Assembly (NCBI GenBank): GCA_017517985.1
Contig: JAFWWX010000107.1
Coordinates: forward strand, 1-10,854
Source of the DNA: Clostridia bacterium
GTDB taxonomy: Bacteria > Bacillota_A > Clostridia > Oscillospirales > CAG-382
Reading direction: 5' to 3'
Length of the DNA stretch: 10,854 nucleotides
Shown: one piece after another, positions 5,727 to 10,854 of the stretch
Layout of the letters: each line of letters opens with the position of its first letter
Numbering within the stretch: position 1 is the first letter of the stretch
The notes under the pieces: generated by a model
What the model was told of the DNA's origin: nothing
Databases searched by the model: none
Seen by the model: only the letters and a program-made list of their open reading frames with translations
Program-made: the position numbers and the translations under genes

Positions 5727-6728
5727 TTGAATAACTTAGAAAGATATTTTGAAATTGACTTATCTGAGCTTGATACGGAAAATCTTTTCTTTTCACTTAT
5801 AAAAAAGTGTAAGGAAAAGAATATCTTTGAAAACTCCGAGCTTTTGTATGTTGATTCCGAACTTAACAGAATGATAGAGGAAAGCGCAAGACTGTGCGGA
5901 AAAGGCTACATTAAGCAGGAAAGTGCAAAAATAATGCTGAAAAATATCTTTATGATACTTGACAGCGTTTATTCTGTTTCGGATTTCAGGGAAATAATAA
6001 ATTGCATAAAGGAAAGAAAACTCTTTGAAATGTGGCGAAGAGGTGTTTCTGAAAGTATTGCATATTTTGACAGAACACAGAAAAACATTTTTCACCTTGA
6101 GCATTTCTTTTATAAATATCCGCAGCTTAAAGCAGACTTTGCGATAAGTCTTAAAAATGATTATGCTTTTTCCAATATATACACCCACAGTTTTGAAAAC
6201 GCAAAATTCACAAAAGCGTTCTTTTCAATCTCGGAAAACAAAAGCTTCAGAGAAGTTTGCCATCGCTCAGAAATCCTTTGCACCGAATGTGCGATTATGG
6301 AGAAGATGTCATATTGTGACCTTCTGCCGATACTTAATGAGCGAGGAAGTTTCCGTGCCGACGGCGGCGTAAAGTATACAGCAACATTGATTGATGCGAT
6401 TATTATTTCAATGTGCTACGGTGCGTTCTACAGATGTGAGGGCTTTTATCCGTCAAAGGAATACGCAAGGGAAATACTTTCTGAAATAGTAAATGAAAGC
6501 ATGACGGAGCTTGAAGAAAATATAATGTCTTATCTTAAGATTGTAGTTGGAAGATACAATCTCAGGACAGTTGAAAAACAGGCAAGTTACGGCGAAAATA
6601 TTCTAAATGTTTATGAATCCCGGCTTTGTGAGGAAAATATTAACCTTCTCGCAGGATATCTTGCAAAGGTGATTTCAAAAAAGAGAACAACCGAAAAGGG
6701 ACTTATGAATTTAATTCATTTTGTGTAA
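5727..6728 (+). CDS. Hypothetical helical protein with TTG start, second gene of an unknown pair
   Basis: A 333-residue protein of unknown function, predicted soluble and almost entirely helical, with no signal peptide or obvious catalytic motif. The TTG start at 5727 is supported by CGGAGGA (5714-5720) 6 bases upstream and by the 16-base gap from the preceding gene; no ATG competes nearby. Ten cysteines are spread over it (27, 57, 93, 178, 185, 188, 197, 230, 237, 301), with one CxxC at 185-188 in the stretch SEILCTECAIMEKM and a cluster 178-197, which could bind a metal but lacks a standard spacing. A hydrophobic stretch at 220-232 (LIDAIIISMCYGA) is too short to be a confident membrane helix. 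The last codon is about 75 bases before the amidase gene. A distant link to DUF6179 is possible but unverified. Confidence 0.78.
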   Translation: MNNLERYFEIDLSELDTENLFFSLIKKCKEKNIFENSELLYVDSELNRMIEESARLCGKGYIKQESAKIMLKNIFMILDSVYSVSDFREIINCIKERKLFEMWRRGVSESIAYFDRTQKNIFHLEHFFYKYPQLKADFAISLKNDYAFSNIYTHSFENAKFTKAFFSISENKSFREVCHRSEILCTECAIMEKMSYCDLLPILNERGSFRADGGVKYTATLIDAIIISMCYGAFYRCEGFYPSKEYAREILSEIVNESMTELEENIMSYLKIVVGRYNLRTVEKQASYGENILNVYESRLCEENINLLAGYLAKVISKKRTTEKGLMNLIHFV

Positions 6729-6803
6729 AAATGAGTGAAATCAAGAACAAAAACCTTTTTTTGTGCATATAATTTACCAAGCACAAAAGGAGGTTTTATT
6801 TTT

Positions 6804-7559
6804 ATGCCGAAAATTTTTTTAAGTCCGTCAACCCAGGAGTTTAACGCTTACACAGGTACTGCGGGAGGAAATGAGGAGTACTATATGAATCTTATCGCCG
6901 ATGCGATGGAGCCATACCTTTATGCAACCGGAATAGAGTTTGTAAGAAATGACCCCTCAGGCACAGTAAACGATTCAATTGCACAGTCAAATGCGGACAG
7001 ATATGACCTGCATCTTGCACTTCATTCCAACGCATCACCGGAAAATATTGCCGGAACACTCAAAGGATCTGATTTTTACTACTATACCCGAAGCCTTGAG
7101 AGCAGAGAGGCAGCAGCGACGCTTGCTGATAATTTCCAGAATATATACCCTGACCCTGAAAGAGTACGTATAATGCCCACATCAAATCTTGCAGAGCTTT
7201 CGCGTACAAGAGCACCTGCAGTTCTTGTGGAAATAGCATATCACGATAATCCAGAAGATGCCGACTGGATAAGAAATAACATAGACGAAATTGCAAGAAA
7301 TCTTGTTCAGGGGCTAGCAGAGCATTTTGGTATTCTCTTTGTAACCCCCAACGAGGGCTATGAATACAGCATAGGAGTTGTTGTGACAGACGAGGGCAGA
7401 CTCAATATAAGAGAAAGACCTGCGACAAATGCAAACATAATAACACAGGCGCCGAAAGGTGCGGAACTTCGTGTGTTCTGTAAATCCGGTAACTGGTATG
7501 TCGTTGAATATAACGGTGTTCTTGGCTTTGCCTTTGCACCTTATGTTGCAGTGAGATAA
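6804..7559 (+). CDS. N-acetylmuramoyl-L-alanine amidase-like protein with C-terminal SH3 domain, no signal peptide
   Basis: A 251-residue protein with an amidase-3 (zinc amidase) domain at about 1-178 and a bacterial SH3 domain at about 188-251 (VTDEGRLNIRERPATNANII, then GNWYVVEYNGVLGFAFAPYV). Amidase-3 enzymes cut the bond between muramic acid and L-Ala in peptidoglycan. The LHSNA motif (His74) and the catalytic Glu143 in VEIAYHDN are present, as is a Glu pair at 24-25. The usual first zinc motif (DPGHGG) is missing: the matching strand reads KIFLSPSTQEFN, without His. No signal peptide is visible, so export is unclear. The start at 6804 is preferred to an in-frame GTG at 6735 because AAAAGGAGG (6785-6793) lies 10 bases upstream. 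A TATAAT at 6768-6773 could be its -10, but no good -35 is seen. A strong terminator follows. Confidence 0.85.
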   Translation: MPKIFLSPSTQEFNAYTGTAGGNEEYYMNLIADAMEPYLYATGIEFVRNDPSGTVNDSIAQSNADRYDLHLALHSNASPENIAGTLKGSDFYYYTRSLESREAAATLADNFQNIYPDPERVRIMPTSNLAELSRTRAPAVLVEIAYHDNPEDADWIRNNIDEIARNLVQGLAEHFGILFVTPNEGYEYSIGVVVTDEGRLNIRERPATNANIITQAPKGAELRVFCKSGNWYVVEYNGVLGFAFAPYVAVR

Positions 7560-7572
7560 CATATCAGTATTT

Positions 7573-7619
7573 GAGATTTTATAAAATCTTTAATGGGTTT
7601 TGTAAAATCTCTTTTTGTT
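7573..7619 (+). terminator. Rho-independent terminator of the amidase gene
   Basis: A 16-bp stem (7573-7588 with 7596-7611, two G-U pairs) with a 7-nt loop, followed by T5 at 7612-7616 and more T. It begins 14 bases after the stop codon. Confidence 0.92.
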
Positions 7620-7626
7620 TGTGTGT

Positions 7627-7663
7627 AAAAAGAGCCTTGAATCTGTTGATTCAAAGCTCTTTT
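7627..7663 (-). terminator. Rho-independent terminator of the P-loop kinase gene
   Basis: A 16-bp stem (7663-7648 with 7643-7628 on the minus strand) with a TGTT-type loop. The single non-Watson-Crick position is a U-G pair on the minus strand but a C-A mismatch on the plus strand, which shows it works for the minus-strand gene. The T run is the complement of 7627-7631. It faces the plus-strand terminator just upstream. Confidence 0.85.
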
Positions 7664-7680
7664 AAGTTACAACTCTGTTT

Positions 7681-8175
7681 TTACATTTTAAGTTGATTTA
7701 AAAAATCGTCTGCTTGTTTGCGGTCGGTAAATATGTATATTTTTTTGTCACGGTATTTGGAGAGTAAGCCCAACACTTGTGGTCTGTTTTGCAGATTATA
7801 ATTTTTTATAAATTCAATAAACTCTGCATCATATTCTCCGTCTTCCACCCAAGGCATATCACTTCGCGCCTTGCCTTTTCTTTCCATAATCCCTAAAATA
7901 CAAACTTCTGTCGGATAGTCCAGAAAAATAACTGTATCACAATGTTGTAATCTCAATTCCATTGTTGAATTGTAGTTGCCGTCTATTATCCATTCGTCAA
8001 GCTCAAGTATGTCAGATAACCGCTTTAAAAAGATTGATTTTTCTACTGTTGTTCTGTCCTTGTTCCAGAACAGCATATCCAGATGAAACAGCGGAATACC
8101 GGTAATTTTGTGCAGGGCTTTTGAAAAGGTACTCTTACCGCTTCCCGGACAACCGATTACAATAACCTTTTTCAT
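7681..8175 (-). CDS. P-loop nucleotide kinase-like protein (adenylate kinase / FlaR-like family)
   Basis: A 164-residue cytosolic ATPase. It starts MKKVIVIGCPGSGKST with Walker A GCPGSGKS at 8-15, then FHLDMLFWNK (30-39), WIIDGNY (62-68), VIFLDYP (82-88, Walker B-like strand) and an Arg-rich lid-like region (99-105). This order matches the family annotated as 'topology modulation protein' or adenylate kinase-like AAA protein, small kinases of unclear substrate. The start at 8175 is chosen because an in-frame ATG at 8220 overlaps the -10 box of the promoter, leaving it outside the transcript; GGA-type Shine-Dalgarno bases (AGGAAA) lie 5 bases upstream. The gene is alone, divergent from the amidohydrolase and convergent with the amidase gene. 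Confidence 0.85.
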   Translation of the reverse strand: MKKVIVIGCPGSGKSTFSKALHKITGIPLFHLDMLFWNKDRTTVEKSIFLKRLSDILELDEWIIDGNYNSTMELRLQHCDTVIFLDYPTEVCILGIMERKGKARSDMPWVEDGEYDAEFIEFIKNYNLQNRPQVLGLLSKYRDKKIYIFTDRKQADDFLNQLKM

Positions 8176-8219
8176 ATCTTTCCTATCCTCATATTTACAT
8201 TTATAATTTTCTGTAATCA

Positions 8220-8248
8220 ATTATACCATAAAAAATTTAATTAGTAAA
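8220..8248 (-). promoter_or_regulatory. Promoter of the P-loop kinase gene
   Basis: On the minus strand: -35 TTTACT (8248-8243), 17-bp spacer, -10 TATAAT (8225-8220) with extended TGG directly before it. Predicted start near 8213, about 37 bases before the chosen ATG. Confidence 0.7.
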
Positions 8249-8300
8249 TAGTCGAAGATGTTTTCCAGCACGAAAAACTTTATTGCATTGTACGGCGCTG

Positions 8301-8330
8301 TTGACGATGGGCGAAAATATATATTATAAT
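8301..8330 (+). promoter_or_regulatory. Upstream promoter P1 of the amidohydrolase gene
   Basis: -35 TTGACG (8301-8306), 18-bp spacer, -10 TATAAT (8325-8330). Transcription would start near 8337, 81 bases before the start codon. Confidence 0.65.
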
Positions 8331-8364
8331 GCTGAAATTAAGGCATGGGAATGCTATTGCAGTC

Positions 8365-8393
8365 TTGACAGAGATGTGTTTCAGTGGTATAAT
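8365..8393 (+). promoter_or_regulatory. Downstream promoter P2 of the amidohydrolase gene
   Basis: -35 TTGACA (8365-8370), 17-bp spacer, -10 TATAAT (8388-8393) with extended TGG before it: a full consensus promoter. Predicted start near 8400, leaving a leader of only about 18 nt that contains the ribosome binding site. Confidence 0.85.
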
Positions 8394-8417
8394 AACAGCT
8401 TGAAAGGACTGACAAAA

Positions 8418-9215
8418 ATGAAGAAATATAAAATAATAGATGCCCATTGTCATATATACCCCGATAAAATTGCGGAAAAAGCATCATTGGGTACAGGGGC
8501 TTTTTATAATGTAAAAATGGCTTATGACGGAAAGATAGATACTCTTTTTACAGTTGCTGAAAGAGCAGGGATTGACAGATGCCTTATCCATTCCGTTGCA
8601 ACAACCGCAAAGCAGGTTGCGAGCATAAACAGCTTTATTGCACAGGAGGTACAGCTTGGAAAAGGCAGGTTTATTGGTTTTGGCGCACTTCACCCTGATA
8701 GCGAGGATATAAAGGGGGATGTTGAAAGCCTTATTTCCCTTGGACTTTGCGGTGTAAAGCTTCATCCGGATATTCAGGGAGTTGCAGCTGATGACCCAAG
8801 ATGTCTTAAAATATATGATGAGATTGCAGGAAAAATACCGCTTCTTATACATTGCGGTGACAGCAGATACAATATGTCTAACCCGGAACAGATAAGCAGA
8901 GTAATGGATATGTACCCGCATATGACGGTGATTGCCGCACACTTTGGCGGATATTCGGTGTGGGAAAAGGCGGTTGAATGTTATGCCGGAAGAAAGAATG
9001 TATATGTTGATACAAGCTCATCTTTCTGGAAGCTTTCCGATGAGCAGATAAGGGAATACATAAAAGCCTATGGAGTTGACAAGGTTCTTTTCGGTACAGA
9101 CTACCCGATGTGGGATGCCTGTGACGAGCTTGACAGACTGTTCTCTCTCGGACTTTCGGAAAGGGAATATGATATGATACTTCACGAAAATTTAGAGAGA
9201 CTTCTCGGATTATAG
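8418..9215 (+). CDS. Metal-dependent amidohydrolase (Amidohydro_2 family)
   Basis: A 265-residue TIM-barrel hydrolase of the amidohydrolase-2 family, which hydrolyses or decarboxylates small substrates. Metal-site residues are in the expected order: HxH at His10/His12 in IIDAHCHIYP, KLHPD with His116, LIHCGDS with His145, AHFGGY with His175, and FGTDYPM with Asp228. The barrel ends with a DELDRLFSLGLSE helix and a C-terminal NLERLLGL helix, typical of the family. The start at 8418 is chosen because the promoter P2 lies between it and the in-frame upstream starts, and GAAAGGA (8402-8408) precedes it by 9 bases. A small cysteine protein follows 16 bases later and is probably co-transcribed. Its substrate cannot be told from sequence. 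Confidence 0.9.
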   Translation: MKKYKIIDAHCHIYPDKIAEKASLGTGAFYNVKMAYDGKIDTLFTVAERAGIDRCLIHSVATTAKQVASINSFIAQEVQLGKGRFIGFGALHPDSEDIKGDVESLISLGLCGVKLHPDIQGVAADDPRCLKIYDEIAGKIPLLIHCGDSRYNMSNPEQISRVMDMYPHMTVIAAHFGGYSVWEKAVECYAGRKNVYVDTSSSFWKLSDEQIREYIKAYGVDKVLFGTDYPMWDACDELDRLFSLGLSEREYDMILHENLERLLGL

Positions 9216-9231
9216 TTTTCAAGGAGATATT

Positions 9232-9438
9232 ATGGCTTACAATAATAAAAAGAAGGAAATTAAAGTTACAAGCTGTGACCTTTGCCAGTACTACATTTAT
9301 GACGATGAAACGGACAGTTATTTTTGTTCCATAAATCTTGATGAGGACGAAATGGTGCGTTTTCTTTCCTCGTCGAACTACGCCTGTCCTTATTTTGTAA
9401 TGTACGATGAATATAAAATTGTAAGGAAGCAGAACTGA
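9232..9438 (+). CDS. Small four-cysteine protein, DUF6472-like
   Basis: A 68-residue protein with Cys at 15, 18, 32 and 52 (CDLC, YFC, ACPYF), a likely zinc or iron-sulfur site. The middle reads NLDEDEMVRFL and the end YDEYKIVRKQN. This layout matches the small Clostridia family that I recall as DUF6472, of unknown function; the family name is from memory. AAGGAG (9221-9226) lies 5 bases before the ATG. It sits 16 bases after the amidohydrolase and shares its terminator, so the two are likely one transcript, but a functional link is only inference. Confidence 0.82.
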   Translation: MAYNNKKKEIKVTSCDLCQYYIYDDETDSYFCSINLDEDEMVRFLSSSNYACPYFVMYDEYKIVRKQN

Positions 9439-9473
9439 AACGGTGTAGCAGAAAGATGGCTGACTACAACAAA

Positions 9474-9514
9474 ACGGATATGCACATAAAATTGTGCGTA
9501 TCCGTAATTTTTTT
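9474..9514 (+). terminator. Rho-independent terminator after the amidohydrolase/DUF6472 unit
   Basis: A 13-bp stem (9474-9486 with 9493-9505, one U-G pair) with a 6-nt loop and a T7 tract at 9508-9514. Confidence 0.92.
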
Positions 9515-9561
9515 AATATTAACGGCATAGAATTTAGAAAATTCAATTGCGGGGTGAAGTT

Positions 9562-10317
9562 ATGAAATTTACCGTAAATAAACCTTCTGTGTGGTTTTAT
9601 AAAACAGAAAACCTGACAACTGAGGTCAGCGATGAGCTTCTTTTCGGAACTGTGCTTGAGCTGTTGTCTGAAAACGAAACAACGGCATATTGCAGAACAG
9701 ACTACGGATACTGCGGATACATAAACAGATGGGACTTGTGCGACTGCATTGTAGAAGATTGCGGTGACAAAAAAAAGCAATTTGTATATAGCTCTTGCGA
9801 TATTCTTCAAACTCCGGAATACAGGCTTGCACCGGTGATGTCATTGCCAAAGGGTGCAAGAATAGAAATTGCCGAACAATATAATGAAAGATTTTCAGCC
9901 TGCATTGTCGGAAATAAGAAGTATTATATTGCAAATTCTACACTTTGCGGCAATATTATCGGGACATTCCGTGAAAATCTTGTGGCTGTTGCCCGTTCCT
10001 ATCTTGGAACTCCTTATCGATGGGGCGGAAAAAGCAATTACGGAATAGATTGCTCCGGACTTGTGTTTATGTCTGCAAGACTCAGCGGGAAAAATGTCTT
10101 TCGTGATGCTGTTCCGGATGAAAGATATGTAGATATAATAGGAAAGGAAAATGTACAAAAAGGGGACCTTGTTTATTTTAAGGGACACGTTGCAATAGTT
10201 GAAGGAGGGGGAAGAATTATTCATTCCTCTGCAAGATATGGCAGAGTTATTTCCCAGGAATTTAGAGACAGCGGTCTTTGCGAAAAGGATATAGTGTGCT
10301 ATGCATCAATAAAATAA
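9562..10317 (+). CDS. SH3-SH3-NlpC/P60 cysteine peptidase, no signal peptide
   Basis: A 251-residue protein with two SH3-like segments (about 1-65 and 73-130) followed by an NlpC/P60 domain (about 136-251). NlpC/P60 enzymes cut gamma-D-Glu-diamino acid bonds in peptidoglycan stem peptides. The catalytic triad is visible: Cys164 in YGIDCSGLV, His209 in KGHVAIVE and His221 in IIHSS; YLGTPYRWGG precedes the Cys as usual. The order SH3b-SH3b-NlpC without signal peptide resembles YkfC-type endopeptidases, which act on free murein peptides in recycling; that role is inference. The N-terminal SH3 region is Cys-rich (44, 51, 60, 62, 67, 79), odd for an exported protein. The ATG at 9562 has GGGGTGA (9551-9557) 4 to 5 bases upstream and is preferred to an in-frame TTG at 9547. 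No clear promoter is seen. Confidence 0.87.
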   Translation: MKFTVNKPSVWFYKTENLTTEVSDELLFGTVLELLSENETTAYCRTDYGYCGYINRWDLCDCIVEDCGDKKKQFVYSSCDILQTPEYRLAPVMSLPKGARIEIAEQYNERFSACIVGNKKYYIANSTLCGNIIGTFRENLVAVARSYLGTPYRWGGKSNYGIDCSGLVFMSARLSGKNVFRDAVPDERYVDIIGKENVQKGDLVYFKGHVAIVEGGGRIIHSSARYGRVISQEFRDSGLCEKDIVCYASIK

Positions 10318-10318
10318 G

Positions 10319-10348
10319 CCCGGCCAACAGTAAGAAGACCGGACTGGG
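10319..10348. terminator. Imperfect hairpin between convergent genes
   Basis: CCCGGCC (10319-10325) pairs with GACTGGG (10342-10348) with one mismatch and one G-U pair. Neither strand has a strong T tract; the minus strand reads CTTATTTTATTG after it. In a 41-base gap between convergent genes it could serve both weakly. Confidence 0.4.
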
Positions 10349-10358
10349 ATAATTTCTG

Positions 10359-10601
10359 TTAAAGCATTTTTACTTCTTTTATGCAGTGCTTGCAGATATA
10401 TTTTCCGAAGTAGGGGACAAGTTCATTTTTTGAGTTGCAAATGGAACAATGGTTTGTAACTGGAGTGATAACGATACTTTTTCCCGAAACGGAAAATGAT
10501 ATTTCATCACCTATTTCAAGTCCGGTTTGTTTTCTTAGGTCGTTTGGAATTACAACTCTTCCCATCTTGTCAATAATTCTGATTGTTTTATCCGATGCCA
10601 T
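10359..10601 (-). CDS. AbrB/SpoVT-type transcriptional regulator with zinc-knuckle C-terminus
   Basis: An 80-residue DNA-binding protein. Residues 5-50 form the swapped-hairpin AbrB fold: KTIRIIDKMGRVVIPNDLRK, then TGLEIGDEISFSVSGKSIVI. The C-terminal part carries CSIC (52-55) and CKHC (70-73), a C-x2-C-x14-C-x2-C zinc ribbon found in AbrB-like transition regulators of Clostridia. Such proteins act as homodimers or tetramers controlling transition-state or stress genes; the targets here are unknown. The start at 10601 is chosen since an in-frame ATG at 10637 overlaps the -10 box; AAAGGA lies about 9 bases upstream of the chosen ATG. It is convergent with the NlpC/P60 gene and lies downstream of rdgB on the same strand, with its own promoter. 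Confidence 0.92.
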   Translation of the reverse strand: MASDKTIRIIDKMGRVVIPNDLRKQTGLEIGDEISFSVSGKSIVITPVTNHCSICNSKNELVPYFGKYICKHCIKEVKML

Positions 10602-10635
10602 ATGTATACGTCCTTTCAGGGGAATAACTGTACAC

Positions 10636-10662
10636 ATTATATCATATATTTATTTTAATCAA
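10636..10662 (-). promoter_or_regulatory. Promoter of the AbrB-family gene
   Basis: On the minus strand: -10 TATAAT (10641-10636) with extended TGA directly before it; best -35 is TTGATT (10662-10657) at a short 15-bp spacing. The extended -10 may compensate. Predicted start near 10629, 28 bases before the chosen ATG. Confidence 0.6.
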
Positions 10663-10721
10663 CCATCTACTTATCCTAAAACGTAAAAATATTTTTTTTT
10701 GCTAGTTAAACTTAAAAAAAT

Positions 10722-10854
10722 TTACAATTTATTACAATTTTTTAAATACTCTAATACAGCAGATAAAGCTTTACCTCGATGTGATATTTCATTTTTTTCT
10801 TCATCGCTTAACTCTGCCATGGTCTGATTAGAATCTTTTAATAAAAATATTGGA
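10722..10854 (-). CDS. rdgB: XTP/dITP diphosphatase (Ham1/RdgB), C-terminal 43 residues
   Basis: A minus-strand frame open to the window edge, ending with TAA at 10724-10722. The visible residues read [15 protein letters not shown], then [15 protein letters not shown] and a short tail ending NCNKL. The combination [20 protein letters not shown] is the conserved C-terminal signature of the Ham1/RdgB family, which hydrolyses non-canonical purine triphosphates (XTP, dITP, ITP) to monophosphates in the cytoplasm and so keeps them out of DNA and RNA. About four fifths of the gene lie beyond base 10854. It precedes the AbrB gene on the same strand, separated by 120 AT-rich bases that hold the latter's promoter; no clear terminator is seen. 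Confidence 0.88.
   Translation of the reverse strand, partial: PIFLLKDSNQTMAELSDEEKNEISHRGKALSAVLEYLKNCNKL

Noticed and set aside
6735..6803. 23-codon extension of the amidase from a GTG, which might have supplied a signal peptide
   Set aside because: The stretch is not a convincing signal peptide, and AAAAGGAGG sits directly before the ATG at 6804.
8283..8417. 45-codon extension of the amidohydrolase
   Set aside because: It runs through two consensus promoters, so the main transcript from P2 would not contain it, and the family begins at the IIDAHCH strand.
8878..9810. 310-codon minus-strand frame opposite the amidohydrolase, the small Cys protein and the NlpC/P60 gene
   Set aside because: It crosses a strong terminator and three well-supported genes, and the translation has no recognisable motif; it is an antisense shadow.
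10685..10721. A/T palindrome after rdgB as a terminator
   Set aside because: The stem is pure A/T without any GC pair, so it is unlikely to be a stable terminator.

Overview
The window looks like chromosome of a low-GC, Gram-positive gut-type Clostridia species, most likely Ruminococcus / [Eubacterium] siraeum-like (Oscillospiraceae). The reasons are a C-terminal dockerin with two F-hand loops (cellulosome-type exoprotein), an HPr kinase/phosphorylase, a ROK glucokinase, an AbrB-type regulator with a zinc knuckle, AGGAGG-type ribosome binding sites, TTG starts and near-consensus sigma-A promoters. The genus is inference. I see no phage, IS element, CRISPR array, tRNA or rRNA.

Layout. 1-552: 3' end of a large secreted protein with an InlB/Listeria-Bacteroides-type beta repeat and a dockerin, closed by a strong terminator. 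722-1132, minus strand: rpmB (ribosomal protein L28) with promoter, leader of about 117 nt and terminator. 1264-1526: a promoter followed by an unusual array of tiny hairpins separated by ATGAATT/AATTCAT spacers, ending just before the next gene. 1558-3773: a tight operon of a CPBP intramembrane protease, a YcxB-like membrane protein and hprK. 3840-4890: glcK with a perfect consensus promoter. 5015-6728: two adjacent genes of unknown function, the second with a TTG start. 6804-7559: an amidase-3/SH3 protein without signal peptide, closed by a strong terminator that faces the terminator of a minus-strand P-loop kinase (7681-8175).

8220-8393: divergent promoter region, with one promoter for the kinase and two tandem ones for a metal-dependent amidohydrolase (8418-9215), which is followed by a small four-cysteine protein (9232-9438) and a strong terminator. 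9562-10317: an SH3-SH3-NlpC/P60 cysteine peptidase, again without signal peptide. 10359-10601, minus: AbrB-family regulator. 10722-10854, minus: the last 43 codons of rdgB (XTP/dITP pyrophosphatase), which runs off the window.

How it fits together. hprK and glcK point to carbon-status sensing and glucose phosphorylation, in keeping with a polysaccharide-degrading organism that carries dockerin enzymes. The two SH3-bearing peptidoglycan enzymes both lack export signals, which suggests cytoplasmic muropeptide recycling, non-classical release or a lytic role. The least explained parts are the hairpin array in the CPBP leader and the unknown gene pair at 5015-6728.
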